From the NCBI GenBank assembly GCA_008921705.1, contig VFFE01007255.1:1446057-1510056 (forward strand): 64,000 nt of DNA, given 5' to 3'. Positions 1 to 12,100 of the stretch are shown one piece after another; within the stretch, counting starts at the first letter, position 1, and each line of letters starts with the position of its first letter. Made by a program: the position numbers and the translations under genes. The notes beneath the pieces are model-generated. The model was not told the DNA's origin, ran no database searches, and saw nothing but the letters and a program-made list of their open reading frames with translations. The stretch is from Burhinus oedicnemus. Lineage: Eukaryota; Chordata; Aves; Charadriiformes; Burhinidae.

Positions 1-117
1 TCTGCAAGGCTTATTTTCTGAGGCCGTGGAGGCCAGTTTTCTTCAGCAGGATCAGCATTAACACTGTCCTGGTCAGGCAACCCAGGTGTGACAGCGCTGG
101 TCATGTCCCGCAGCTCT

Positions 118-145
118 GACACCGTGTCTGCAAACACACGGTGTC
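118..145. repeat. Perfect 10-bp inverted repeat (hairpin)
   Basis: The arms GACACCGTGT (118-127) and ACACGGTGTC (136-145) are exact reverse complements and are separated by an 8-base spacer. Each arm holds one CpG. No matching longer repeat or transposon end is visible around it. It could form a stem-loop if transcribed, but nothing nearby shows that it is. Confidence 0.7.
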
Positions 146-898
146 TCTACACCAAAATGTTTTTGTCTTTAACTTAGCTGGCTCAAGGAGATTAATACAC
201 CGTACAGAAAGCTGATACAGTTTAATCACCGCTTCCTTTGAAAATCAGTTGCAAGTAAGCCTAAGGGCCTGTTCTAGATACATTTTTAAAAAATACATCT
301 GCATCTAAAACCCAGGTCCTCACTGTTTCTGCTAAGCTCTTTCAATGATAAATAACTTGTTCATTCAGGATATACTGTCATCAGGACAACCTAGAACTGC
401 TGCGTCCAGAGGAACAACTTCCGTTAGAACACCTGGCACAGCAGGACCTTCAGCAACGAACGACCTTCACGCTTTGCTCCTGTCTGTCTTATTGCAGCCA
501 TTCAGTCTCTGTACCTTCTGTAGCAAACACCGACCAGCCCACGTACATTCCTGTTTTGATCTCTCTACCGTTCCTAACCACAGTGAATAAACGGTTCCTG
601 CGACACCAGAGTCACGCCTTACTGCATTTGCTGCAGACGCTTCAAACACACTGTCTGAAGACTGGAAGAGTCAAGCCAGGCTCGTCCGTATCGGAGAGCT
701 TTCTAATTCCTGAGCCAGGAAGGGGTTCTTTTCTGCATATCCGTGTCTGCCACAGTAGGACGTCAATGGAGATTGATATTTCCGGCAGAAACGTGTGCTG
801 TGCTTTTATATAAAAAAGTCACCCTTTAACTGTGGTTGCAAATCTGTTTACAAATAGCCAAAGACATCACTATTAGATACCCAGGCTTAAATAAGAAA

Positions 899-946
899 GA
901 AAAACAAACAAAAAAAAAAAAGGGAAAAAAAAAAAAAGAAAAAGGA
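899..946. repeat. A-rich simple repeat
   Basis: Runs of A are interrupted only by single C residues and short G groups over about 48 bases. It could be the decayed tail of a retroposed sequence, but no recognisable element body lies next to it. Confidence 0.75.
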
Positions 947-3900
947 CCCTTGACGGCTGAACTAAAGTGTGTGATGATAATATGAAACAAACTGTGCATG
1001 AAAGCCCGTTTACTAAATAATATATTGCTATAGCATTGCTGTAATGGTCTACGGAAATCTTATGATTTTCTGCAGTGAGCTCTCCTAAGGAGCACTACAG
1101 AATTTATCAGCTGTTGAGAAGCAATGACTCTAAGCTGCGTTTTCAGCAGAGAGGCCCCCTGTATTAGCCATCCGTGCTCACGTTAAGCTTGCCTGGCTGA
1201 TGCACCTGGTTAAACAACTGTCAAAAACCACAGAGGATCCAGAAAGCCCTTTCTTCAGCAGGTGGCTGTAGGAAAGGGCTGCAAGAGGAGAAATTTTTGC
1301 CTGAATTGAGAGAGATCCTCCCCAGTCAAAGCTCAGTTTTTAGGGCATTCTATGGCACGCTTGTCATTCTGTATAGGAGAAATGAGCTGCAGAGGATTGT
1401 CACCATGAGGGTAGCATAGTCTTTGAAAAGGTCAAGAGGAGAGACTACAGAAGCTACATCTTCAGAGGTTTCAAAGACTCAGAAATGGCAAGACTAACCT
1501 GATGCAGCATGGGCAATAATCCCACTGATGCAGGGTGCTAAAGCACGTTCCCACCTCAGGAGGGAGATTGGAGGTCCTCCAGAAGTACCTTCTAATCAAC
1601 ATCAGTGCACACATCACTGTTTGCAAACCTTATGATAATGTCCCAAAAGACGTAGAATTAGAGTTGTTTCCATTTCTGACACCAATAGCCTCTTCTAAAA
1701 GCTGGCAAGTCAGAGCCTACTGTACATCAAAATGGACTAAGAGAAGTCACAAATACAGTGTATAAATCCAAGCGTTCACAGACCTTCCACATACGCATTA
1801 GGACTTCTGTCTGAAACGACCTATAGACCGGGCAACCTGCAGTGTCACTCGCACACACTCACCGAATGGGAAGCATTCTGCAACGTTTGACCTCCTGGCT
1901 ATAGAAAAGAAAAATATCATTGATGTATACCACAAGAGAAGATTAATTCTAATGTGGCTTGTTAGAGGCTTCGGGGGGGGAAGAAAATGTGAACTCATTG
2001 TCAAAATCAGACCTTTGATTTGCTAGAGCAGATAAACAGCAAAGTACGGTGAAAATGACAGCAGGAGGAAAAGTTAACACATCTCCAAAAATGAAACATT
2101 TTATCTTAAACAGAACCTTGTGATAATATGATCATTTCTAATAAGAATATTCTAATCAGCTTAATTAAGAGCTAATTTTCAGATCCTCGCAGGAAGAAAT
2201 CCAAAGGACTCTTACTCAAATCATCATTCTTTGCCATCAGTAAAGGGATTTAGCATCCTTTCCAACTCTGATCGGATGCACAGCAAGCGGGGTCTTGGCA
2301 CATTTATACTGCTATGGAATCTAAAAAGAAAGCTACAGCCCCCCTGAAGTCTGTGCCTGTCACTATATAGAGGAGGAAATCACAGAGACTTTAAACAAAG
2401 GCACATAGAATAGCCTTATTTGCACAAAAACCGTAAAAAAGCACAAATAGATCTGGACATCATCCACCCACCCTCCAAACACACACACTGTCTTCTAACA
2501 GGAATTCACTGATGTTACTGAAATTATGCTCAAGTGAATTCAGCACCTACTGACGAGGTGTAGTAAAAACAGTGAATAATTAAGAAACATATGAACACAC
2601 ACTCACACACTTAAGTAATGGAGAAATCTATTCACTGACAACTCCTGCATAAGAGTTGAGTGAAAATAAACAGTCAATACACGGACAAAAATAATTTAAT
2701 CATAAGATATTCTCATTTTATGTTATTGGAAATCTATGCTGATCACTGGACAGATTTCTGTTCACAGGAAGGAGACAGACTTGTTGCAATTGCTGACATG
2801 ATTTATCTTCCCAGTCATAAACATGTTACTCTGGCGGTTTAGGCTCACTCACAATGCTGAACTTTCTGTTTTGTACCATTTATAACTATGCCACAGCATC
2901 TCACTAATGTGACATTTTAAGGGCACGAACACCGACGCATTACTCCAGCAATACGGGGGCTCCAGTTCCAAACAAACAGCTCAAAGCCTGATATTGCACC
3001 CAGACGCCTTTGCTCACAGACATCACGACTCTGATGTTTGCAGTAATGCTAATAGAGTCACCCTGTCTCTATGTGTGACAGTGACGTGGAGATGGCTGTC
3101 CAAGAGCAGAGCCAGAGAGAAGCAAGAAGAAAAACTAAACGAAAGGTAGTTCTTAGTGCAACCACAGGAGTATTTGCCAGCATGGGCCCACTGAACACAG
3201 CTTGTAAATGTCCACATACCTACAACACAGTGGCAGCAAGAAAGCTCCAGTCCCAGAAATGCTGGGTGGCCAGGCAGGCAGCCTGCCAGTGCCGGCATAC
3301 CAAGTGTCTGATGTGTTACAGGGTCATGCAAACAAGGAAGACTCTGAAGAATCCACCTAAGACATCTATGATAACCAGCATACAAAAATAAGAATAAGTA
3401 AATTGAAAAGTTTTCAGTTCTTGAAACTTCTATTTAACTTTTAGGAGTGGATTTACTCTTATAATATTCTGTGTGAATGAACCAGACAAGACCTAGCAGC
3501 TTTTCTTCTTATATTTTGCTTAAAAAAATACTGATGTTCTTAAAGAGCTATCTCTATCAGCTGTGTGTGACATTTTCTACCAGGTGAACCTGCTTATATA
3601 CACTGATACAATTAAATGATTTGCTGTTTCTCATAGCTCAAAAGATTTTTCTGCTGGAAATGACATTGGTGATTGAGGAGCATCGAACAATAAAACTAAA
3701 ACCTATTGTGTTCTCCTCCATTAGCGATTCTGTCCTTTGAGCCATTAAATTTGACAAAACAAACCGTGGCATTGGCAAACCACAGAAAAATAAGAAAGAG
3801 AACATCAGAGCACACAGATATGAGACCCACCTTTTTTTTCCCCTAAGATAATCACTGACTATTTAGATACATGAGCATATACACATCAAAACAAGCACAT

Positions 3901-5488
3901 ATTGTGAGAGAAACTGAACTGGCTCATGTCACTGAGGCTCAAAGTGCTGCTTATGACATGCAGCCCGCTGCATACTGGGGCTGCAGAATTCCCTCTGTCC
4001 ACACACGCAGAGAAGCAGCACAAGAAGTCTAGCTTCTAATATGAAAATGTTTCCGAGAATCACAAACATTCCGCAGTACAAGGACTGTTAATGGTTATTA
4101 CTGTCAACCAGCTAAACAGTAACATATATGTATTTTTCAAGATAGATGTTTTTTCCTAACTAATGATGCTGTTGAGTTTGTTACAAAATGCTAATTGAGC
4201 ATCACTGAATGAGACCAATTCTGGGAATATACATTCTTCACCGACTGTTCCTTTCTTCCAAAGCCTCCTTGGAGTGCTTATTCAACTAAAAACTCCTTGT
4301 GAGCAGAGAATAAATGACACTGAACTTAAATACCGATTTGTTTTGGCATTTTGTAAAAATTCTTGTTAAATTAATACCTGGATCCTCTCGGCATCCTAAA
4401 AAGTTCCTAAAAACCCTAGACAGTCCTAGTACACCCAATACTTTATGAATCTCTTTCTAAAGGAATAATTCCTTTCCAGATTTCAACCAGCTTTCATGGT
4501 CGATTCAGCCCTTGGACAAAAATCTTAGCATACTAGGACAAGATTCTCAGCTTGCCTAACTCACCACAGCCAGCTGCGGTTAGATCTCGCTCCTTGGAAA
4601 AAAGTAACGTTAACTCCCTATCAAAGCATCACCAATGCCTTATTATGGCAGACAATTGGGATTAATTAAAAAATAAATAAATAAAGAGCAAGATGAGTCA
4701 AAGCTGCCTCAACTGCTTATCCTACTGACAGTGGGATGAATTTTGAGGTAATGGAAATTTTGCCTTTTTTTTAGTGAAGCCAGGACTTCCCTCTTACTAT
4801 TTTAATGAGTGAATTCAGCAGCTGCACAGCAATGTCCACCTACAGACACCCACACAGACACATAACCACTGCCTATAAGTGCCAAAACTTCAAAGAATAA
4901 AGAATATATTTATATTTCAATGTAAGTTCAGTATTAGGAAAAGAGCCCGTAATAATAACTTAAGCAGGTGGTAAAGGTGGAAATGTGCTTCAGCCAACTG
5001 GCATTTTAAAGTAAAAAGAAAACTACATCTATAAACAGATCACTTACTGTGCAGTGATCTATTTTTATGGCTATCACCATCATATGGAAGCAACTCCGGT
5101 ATCTTTTTTACATGGCCATTCATTTTTAATTGCGTAGACCACAGATACAGTTATTCATTCATATCATAGATGTAGGCATGTATCAGTACGTGCAAGAGGT
5201 ACTGCAAATATACTGGGCAGCTGCAGTGAACATTAGAAAAGCTATCCAACAAACACGCCTGAAATCCACTTCTGCAGTTTTGCAGAGAATAAAAATCAGC
5301 CTTAGTAAAAGGAGATTTGATGCTGGTTCCCAACTCTTATTGCCAGAGCAACTGTTTCTGTTCTGAAAAACTGAAAGTATTTTCTCTTATAAAACACACG
5401 TGAAAAACAGCAAATGAATTAAATGTATGCAAATAGCAGGCTGATAGAAATCGGTGAAGAACATGAGAAGGAACCACAGAGGCAGGGA

Positions 5489-5578
5489 ACGCGAGCTCTG
5501 CAGGCAGACACCTAACGCGTTTCTGCAGCCGGTGTTTGAGAGCCCGCCCCGGACGGGGCTGAGGCTTCGGACGACACC
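5489..5578. promoter_or_regulatory. Very small CpG-dense patch, possible regulatory site
   Basis: By hand count about ten CpG dinucleotides fall within some 90 bases, in a window where CpG is otherwise rare. The patch contains a GC-box-like run (gcccgcccc) and the palindrome GCCCCG-GA-CGGGGC. An open minus-strand frame runs through it (5337-5618) without a recognisable domain. It could be a fragment of an unmethylated promoter or enhancer, a short exon, or decayed GC-rich repeat. The function is inference; only the base composition is seen. Confidence 0.25.
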
Positions 5579-6045
5579 TGAACTTGGAATCCATGCTGGT
5601 ATTTTCAGACTTGCCCATTTATATCCAAGTGCTGTTCTGGCACTAACCTGGAGCCAACTGCCCGTGAGGATGGGGAGGAGAGAGATATCGAACCTCTGGT
5701 GCTGAGTGGAGGCTTTGTGCCTCTAATGAGAATAGAGAGGGGTGCACAGGGCTGAAATGCTACCCCAAAGAGAAAGATTTATCTTCCTGACAAATGGCAA
5801 AAAAAAAGTAATGGATTTTCTCCCCAGCAGCCTTCTCCTCCTCTACCGTCTTGTTTTGACTCAGCACTAACTCCATTCTTCCGATTTGTTTTTCTTGGTT
5901 CCATTTAGCCTACCCTTGCCTCCTACAGATTTTGGGTTTCTTTGGATTTTGGGGGTGAGGTGTTTGTTTTTAAATGTGAGCTCTCAATAACATTGCTCTT
6001 GGTTATAATCAAAAGTTAAGAAAGCAAAATAACTTGCAGACTAAT

Positions 6046-6112
6046 GGTCAGATTTCTGCTGATGTAAAGAGTCTGAGCACCACTGAAAGTAATGATTTAT
6101 ACTACATGAGAA
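6046..6112. repeat. Possible ancient amniote interspersed repeat
   Basis: The segment resembles a partly palindromic repeat common in reptile and bird introns, in which a half reading roughly tgatgtaaa is followed by a contg-aaagt-aatg centre and a returning half ending tttatacta. The match is from memory and the copy is strongly diverged. No target duplication can be seen. Confidence 0.3.
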
Positions 6113-9100
6113 GCTAGTTCTAAACCTTCCAGCTACTTTAAAGTTGCCGATATCATAAAATGTCACAAATTTCCCTTGTCCTTCAGTTTTCCTTGGCAGT
6201 GTTTTGAAATGGTATTTCTGTGGAACATTTGAACTTTGATTGCTATCTCCTCAGCTTATAAATATGCACAGTATCACAGCTAGCCAAACGCACGCATACG
6301 ATGATTTTTCTTTTTTTCTGAGGCTCGACAGTACAGGATGTGCAAATGAATTCTCAAACTCCAAACCTGCTTTATCCTAAATTCCTGGTAGCCATCCTTC
6401 CCAGAAAAATGTGTGAACTGTCATCATTTTCAAGTGTCTTGAAAATGTTTTTTTGCCTTAGTCGTATTTCAGCTGATGACATCCAGCAGCTCATTCAATC
6501 TCACCACAGCGCTCTCTGACAGTTTCTTGTCAGCCGTCACCGCAAAAGCCCACCACGCAAGACAAAAGGGTTAGTCCTCCAAAGGACAAATCAGGTTGGC
6601 ACAGGATCGCAAAGCTTTTAGCATGCTCGCCTCTATTTCCTATGCACTATTTTCCTAGGCAGATATCTGGAAACGCTACTTTCAGGCCTCTCAACATACT
6701 TGAACTGAGCCATTTACTGACCGAGAGCAATGACGCCATATGCAAACATTGGACTCTCGTTTTATTTTGTTTTGTTTTTTTTTAAGGATGCTATCGTCTT
6801 TGAAATCAACAGCACAGAGGTGGAAAACACATCAGTTAGGGCTTTCTAGCTGTGCGCTGCAGATAAACAATACAGAGACATTTGATTTTCTGACACCTCA
6901 GGCAGCGATGTGGCCACACACGCAGAACACTAAAAACAACACTTACAGAAGAGGAAGCACGCAAAGGGTACTCCTGTGCTCGCACCAAAAAACACGGGAC
7001 CTTCAGAAGTAAATAATGTCAACGGTTGCTTGGAGGACTGGGGCTCCTCTGTGGCATGCAGACATGCTGCTGGCAGTGCCATTATTCTGTAAGGATATCC
7101 AGTAAAAACACTAAAGAAAGCCATAAATTAGCGATTTATAAAACAATAGCTAATTAAGGAAGCAAATAAGCAAACTTCACAGAGTCATATTAAAATACCT
7201 GTCTTTAACAGCTGGAACAGCTGGGATACATGATGAGCTTTTACTGGCAATGTGATGCCATGACATTTTGGCACTTTAAAAAGTAGGTGAGATTTATTTT
7301 TTTTTCTTTTGGTAGGTAACCATATGTAAACATGATGTTGTGGGTTTTTTTTTTTTTGTCTTAATACTACAGAAATAAGCCACAAGGAGGTTTTCTGAAG
7401 AAATTTGTGATGAATTTGCATCAAACAGTCAAAAGATCAAAAGGTCAAAACAAGAAAACATAGTTCAGCTTTTACTCGGGTTGGCAAGATACTCGTCGAA
7501 TTCAGATAAAAATGCTACAAAGAGTTTGCAATGTATTTTTCTGCCACCTCTCTTCCTCTGCTTCATCATAACTATCTTTTACAAGAGAGGAAAAAAAAGA
7601 TCAAGACAGCAAGAAAAAAGAAGCCTCTAAAGGTGAGTGACTCCAATGCAATCTCTCATCTGCAGCAAAAAAATGTCCAAAATTCTCAGCTTAAGTAACG
7701 TGATGTAGAATTCTCTCCACATTTTAATAATTTTCTGTGTACTAAAATGGCCACTGAGAACTATTTCTGGACCTCAGGCCAAGCAGGCTCAAAATATTTG
7801 ATTTTTTTTTTTTTCCTTTTAAAAAACAAAATCAGGCAATCAGCATCATGGTAAGTGATAGTATTTATCTTGGAAAAGGTGAGAAAAAAAGAGCTGGAAG
7901 TGTTTCTAAGGGTTATCGAATTCATCCTTCCTGTCCTAGACAGGATCAACTAGCAAAGCAACCTGTTCTGGCAGATTTCAGACCTTTCATTAATTATGGG
8001 AGCTAAAGGCAGCTGTGAATTCGAGTCACACATCTGGACACTCCCAGACACACCAAGAGACATGGCACCAGCACGTGTGCAACTGAATTGCTCTGCCCAT
8101 GAAAAAAATAAGAGAAATACATTGTGAATAAACCTGTGTCCATATGGAAAGCCTATAATAAGTTAGAGGAGTACTTTACTCCTAAACAATTTCCTTTACA
8201 TGTAACGGGAGGGTTTTTTAAAATAACTGGTGTCCTTAAAGCCTCAATATCAACACACATGGAGCAACTGCGCCCACTTTATTTTGGCACATTTCTTTAA
8301 TTCCAGCAGCTGCAGAAGAGTCTGCTCCTTTAGATAGGCATCTTCCACACACAACATTATATATCAGTGTATCAGCTTCTTTAGGAAAAATAAGTACTGT
8401 GACTTTTAAAAACTTTTTAACCTTCTAATTATAATAACATGGGCTTTTGGAGCAAGCTAGCTCTCAGTTCACTAAGTCCCTCCCTGCTCTCCACTGATGT
8501 GTATATTGATGATGCTGCTGTATTCCATGGAAGATAAAATGCAGAGAAATCCAATATGCTGCTTCTCCTTTAGGAATTCATTTGCTGATAAATAGTTATT
8601 CTATCAAGAATTATAACAGTGTAGGGAGACATCAAACGAATTTGTCCAACTTCTTTCTTTTGCAAAGTACACATCTGCAGTGGCTGCACTGTGCAAGCTG
8701 TTTAAGAAATTAAAATACAAATCCTCAAATTCAGGGCAAGCATTGTATAAGGTATATCCTGCCAGACCCAGGCTGTAAGGTGAATTCACTCGATCTTTGA
8801 AAGGCTATAAAATAGGTTTTAAATGCCCTATACTTCCAACAAAAAATGTGTTATTCAAAATATATACAATGCACCCCAATGCAAATGAGCAATGCCTATA
8901 TACCTTAGTCCTGCTAATCCCTCTGAATAAGGCTCATATTTTTTTACTTTAACATTTCATATTGGGTTTGGAAACAAATAATCTTGAGTTTCATAAATAA
9001 CAAAAACGTTCTTGAAAAAGCACCTTCTTTCCTTACTCTTCTTGTTTCCCTACACTTCTGTTACCAGTGAAAAAATATAGTAGAACAAAGACAGAGAGAG

Positions 9101-12100
9101 AGTAACATTTCAGGACAGACAATTGTCAAATAAAGCTTTTCTAAAAAAAGTTGATTCATAAGATGTTGAACAGCTCCTTTTTTGATGTAATAAGACATGC
9201 AAGGATACATCATACCATATTCATGAGAAAACACACCAGAATACAGTTAGTCCTAGTTTTATTCTTTGGTTAACCTATGAACAACATGTTTATTTACCCT
9301 ATTTAAACACTAGGGTTTTTTGTTCTGAAATACTTCACTCATGGGTAGATGTAAACTCTCATGATATAAATAATCTTTTAATCTATTCCCTATTGAAGCC
9401 AAGATCTAATTTCTTAGTAATTTATGGCACATGCCAGGTAATACTGAAATACATTATAGAATTCAGACCTTGAATCTTGCAAAGTAATGATGAGTATGGG
9501 GAAAATAGGTTAACATGTTATTAGTTTGAAATTTAAAGACTAAGTTTTTGATTTCAAATTGGTAACAGTAAAATAACACATATTGCCTTTTGAAACTTGT
9601 CTATTCCACAACTGATAACATAATATGGATTACAATAATGTATTTCGAAAACCAGGGTGATAGTAACATATAACATGATCGCAACTTGGAAAGGACGCAA
9701 AACTAATCTCAGGGGAAGTATGGAGAAAATGAATTCTTTGACATGGTTGCTGTTATGGAAAATAAAATCACCGATTACTGCAGTAAAAATGGAGAGACAC
9801 AGCAGATCTGTCCTCTCCCTGTATAGCCAGCATACAGAACGCACACTGGCATGTAGATGCCCCTGTCTTCCAATCCAAACATCCAGGGATGTGGCTGTGC
9901 AAGACTGCAGTGATCACGGTGTTGGGATGTTCCGTGTCGCTATTTGTTTCCACCTGCCATCTGTCTTGTCTTGTGTTTGGGGAGCAATGAAACCTTGTAT
10001 ATTAGCCAGAAAGAGAGATCAAACTGGCTGTGGGGGGACATTTAGCTCATTTCTGACTGCAAGATGAATTACCCTCTATTTCCCATATTATGTTCTAAAC
10101 TCCTAAGATTATATGTATTAAAACTATGACGAAAGTTTTCAGGCTAAGAGCCAAAGATCTGATAATTGAACCAAAACTGGGAGAATTCTTGCAGCAACGA
10201 TACTACATTGTGCAAATGCCAAAATGGGGGGAACACGCAGTGTAACTGCTTTGCAGAGGAACACCACTCCTCCACTGAGTGCCCCTGCGGTTTTAAGAGG
10301 CAGATCTGACAGACAGAGGAAACACCAAAGCAGGCACTATAGCTACACCTGGTTCTGCTCCTGGTTCACCTATTTCACTGAAGTTCAGCATGAGTCAAGC
10401 GCAGGAAAGCTGGTAGGGAGAATCCTCTCATTGCAGAATATCTTATATGCAATGTAAACCACTGTATGCACCTACAGGAGTAATTTATCCATGATTTCTA
10501 AAAGCCAGTCTCCCAGCAGGCAGGGATCTGTTAACACATCACTCAACCTTGCAGGCTGGCAGATTACTGCCAGAAACTCCAGGTTTTTGTCCAGATGAGT
10601 AGAGCAGACAGATATTCCAGCCTGTGAGACATGGCATTAGCCTGTCTGCAACCTGAGTTCAAAGTGCAAATCCCAGCTGATCAGCACCATTTACCCTAAG
10701 TCCCTTCCCAGCACAATCACTACCTTCTGTTACTTCTTGCTAATTTCTCTTTTAAGTTTCCCCCATCATTTCTCCCAGGCTGGTAACACCAATACAAATC
10801 CACCTGCATTAACGAAATGTGAATTTTCAAATACAAGCAAGGTGCAAACGGTATTCAGATAGTTCACAAGGATCTCGGACCCTCTCCATGGCCAGTACGT
10901 AGCTCATCCCCGCGACTGGGCAACAGAGCCCTCAGGTTCAGTGGCGTCACCACCGCAGCCTGTGCTGCCTGCTCTTGCCTGTCTAAACTCGTGCCAAAAA
11001 GCCAAGTCCCTTCCCCATCTCCGCCTCTGTGGGATTGCGTAGCGTTGTTGCTTGTTTCATCCTAGTGACTGAGTCAAAGGTGATGCCACATACGACTAAA
11101 AAGCAGCTTCTTGTGACACCACTTGTGTCAGCCACCATTTTCCCTATCGTGTCCATGTTCTGGAGGCTGCCCCAAGGACCCCAAATCAGAGAGCTGTTTG
11201 TTTTCTCTTATCCTTCTTGTATGCACCCACAAGCCCCCAGAGACTCTGATATCAGCTCCCAGCAGCACAGACTTTTTCTTTTTTTGTCGTTTCTCTGTCA
11301 AACAGAATGTCAGTAGGTAACTGTCCTTGCTTCTCTGATGCCATTCTGAAACTTAACAGTGCTAAATATAGGCTGATTTAAATGCAGCCCTTTAGCTGGT
11401 ATTTCTTTCTTTTTTTTTAAACAGACCTTTTGTAATGAGACAAATGGGCCAGCAGCAAGATGCCCAAGAATATATTTTATTGAAAGTAGCTTAAAATCCT
11501 ACCTCCATTGTTGTAAATGAATGACTAAAGTATATACACTGTGTGCAGCAAAAATGGATTTAACACACACACCATCACCTGTTCAGCTGTAGTATCTTGT
11601 GATAAGGCTATTTCAGAAGTAAGGATAATATTTAGATAAGCTCTCTTTAAAAAAAAATATTCATGGCATTGACATAAAAACACTTGATTAAATACCTATC
11701 TCCTCATTTCTTTCAATGTCCTAGGAAAACTTCACGCTTTTCCCTTATTTACAGAGGCAGCTATCTCAGGAACACCCAGACTCCAATCTGTACACCTTGC
11801 TGGGCTAACATAACTGGGAGAAGTTATTTTTGACACACAGATTTACATTTTTTATTGGGAGCTCAGCAGCATTCTCTCTTTCCAAAGCTGCTCTGAGCCT
11901 CTTTAGCCTTAATTACGCACCTGTATGCTTTCATCAGCTCCTAGAAACCTATTTAAAAACCTTGTCTGAACGTTTTGTGTTTACATGGGATGAAGTGCTC
12001 CTTTTTTGAGCATAATTGTTTTGTCCATTGTCCATAATTAGTTTCCTCTGCACCAAAATGCAGAGGTGGCCATTTCAGATTAGAAATCAATAGTTTTAGA

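Larger units (their letters stand above)
146..6045. other. Anonymous non-coding stretch
   Basis: No gene is recognisable. The longest open frames, about 120 codons on the minus strand at 3023-3385 and 106 codons on the plus strand at 3071-3391, lie antisense to each other, lack any recognisable motif and have no convincing splice context. An A-rich tract lies at 899-946 and a CpG-dense patch near 5489-5578. A short palindrome (agatcac and gtgatct arms) surrounds 5039-5063. I see no repeat family that I can name here. Confidence 0.6.

Noticed and set aside
174..238. Possible last exon at the left edge, with acceptor ctttaacttag and about 20 open codons to TGA
   Set aside because: Short, protein-like only by impression, followed within a few bases by a competing donor; no upstream exon can be examined because the window starts there.
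1863..1894. 32-base minus-strand segment between a good acceptor and a gtgagt donor
   Set aside because: Open in all three frames because it is so short, so it carries no coding information; mentioned only with the candidate exon pair.
3936..4010. Possible microRNA hairpin around a caaagtgct word
   Set aside because: Surrounding bases do not fold into a regular precursor stem and the word differs from known mature microRNAs beyond the seed.
7586..7632. 47-base plus-strand segment with good splice sites reading as a lysine/glutamate-rich peptide
   Set aside because: A purine-rich stretch translates this way automatically; no independent coding sign.
9657..10067. Longest open frame of the window (136 codons, plus strand)
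   Set aside because: No domain, signal or membrane segment, atypical composition, overlapping antisense frames and no promoter or splice context; a frame of this size is expected by chance in 64 kb.
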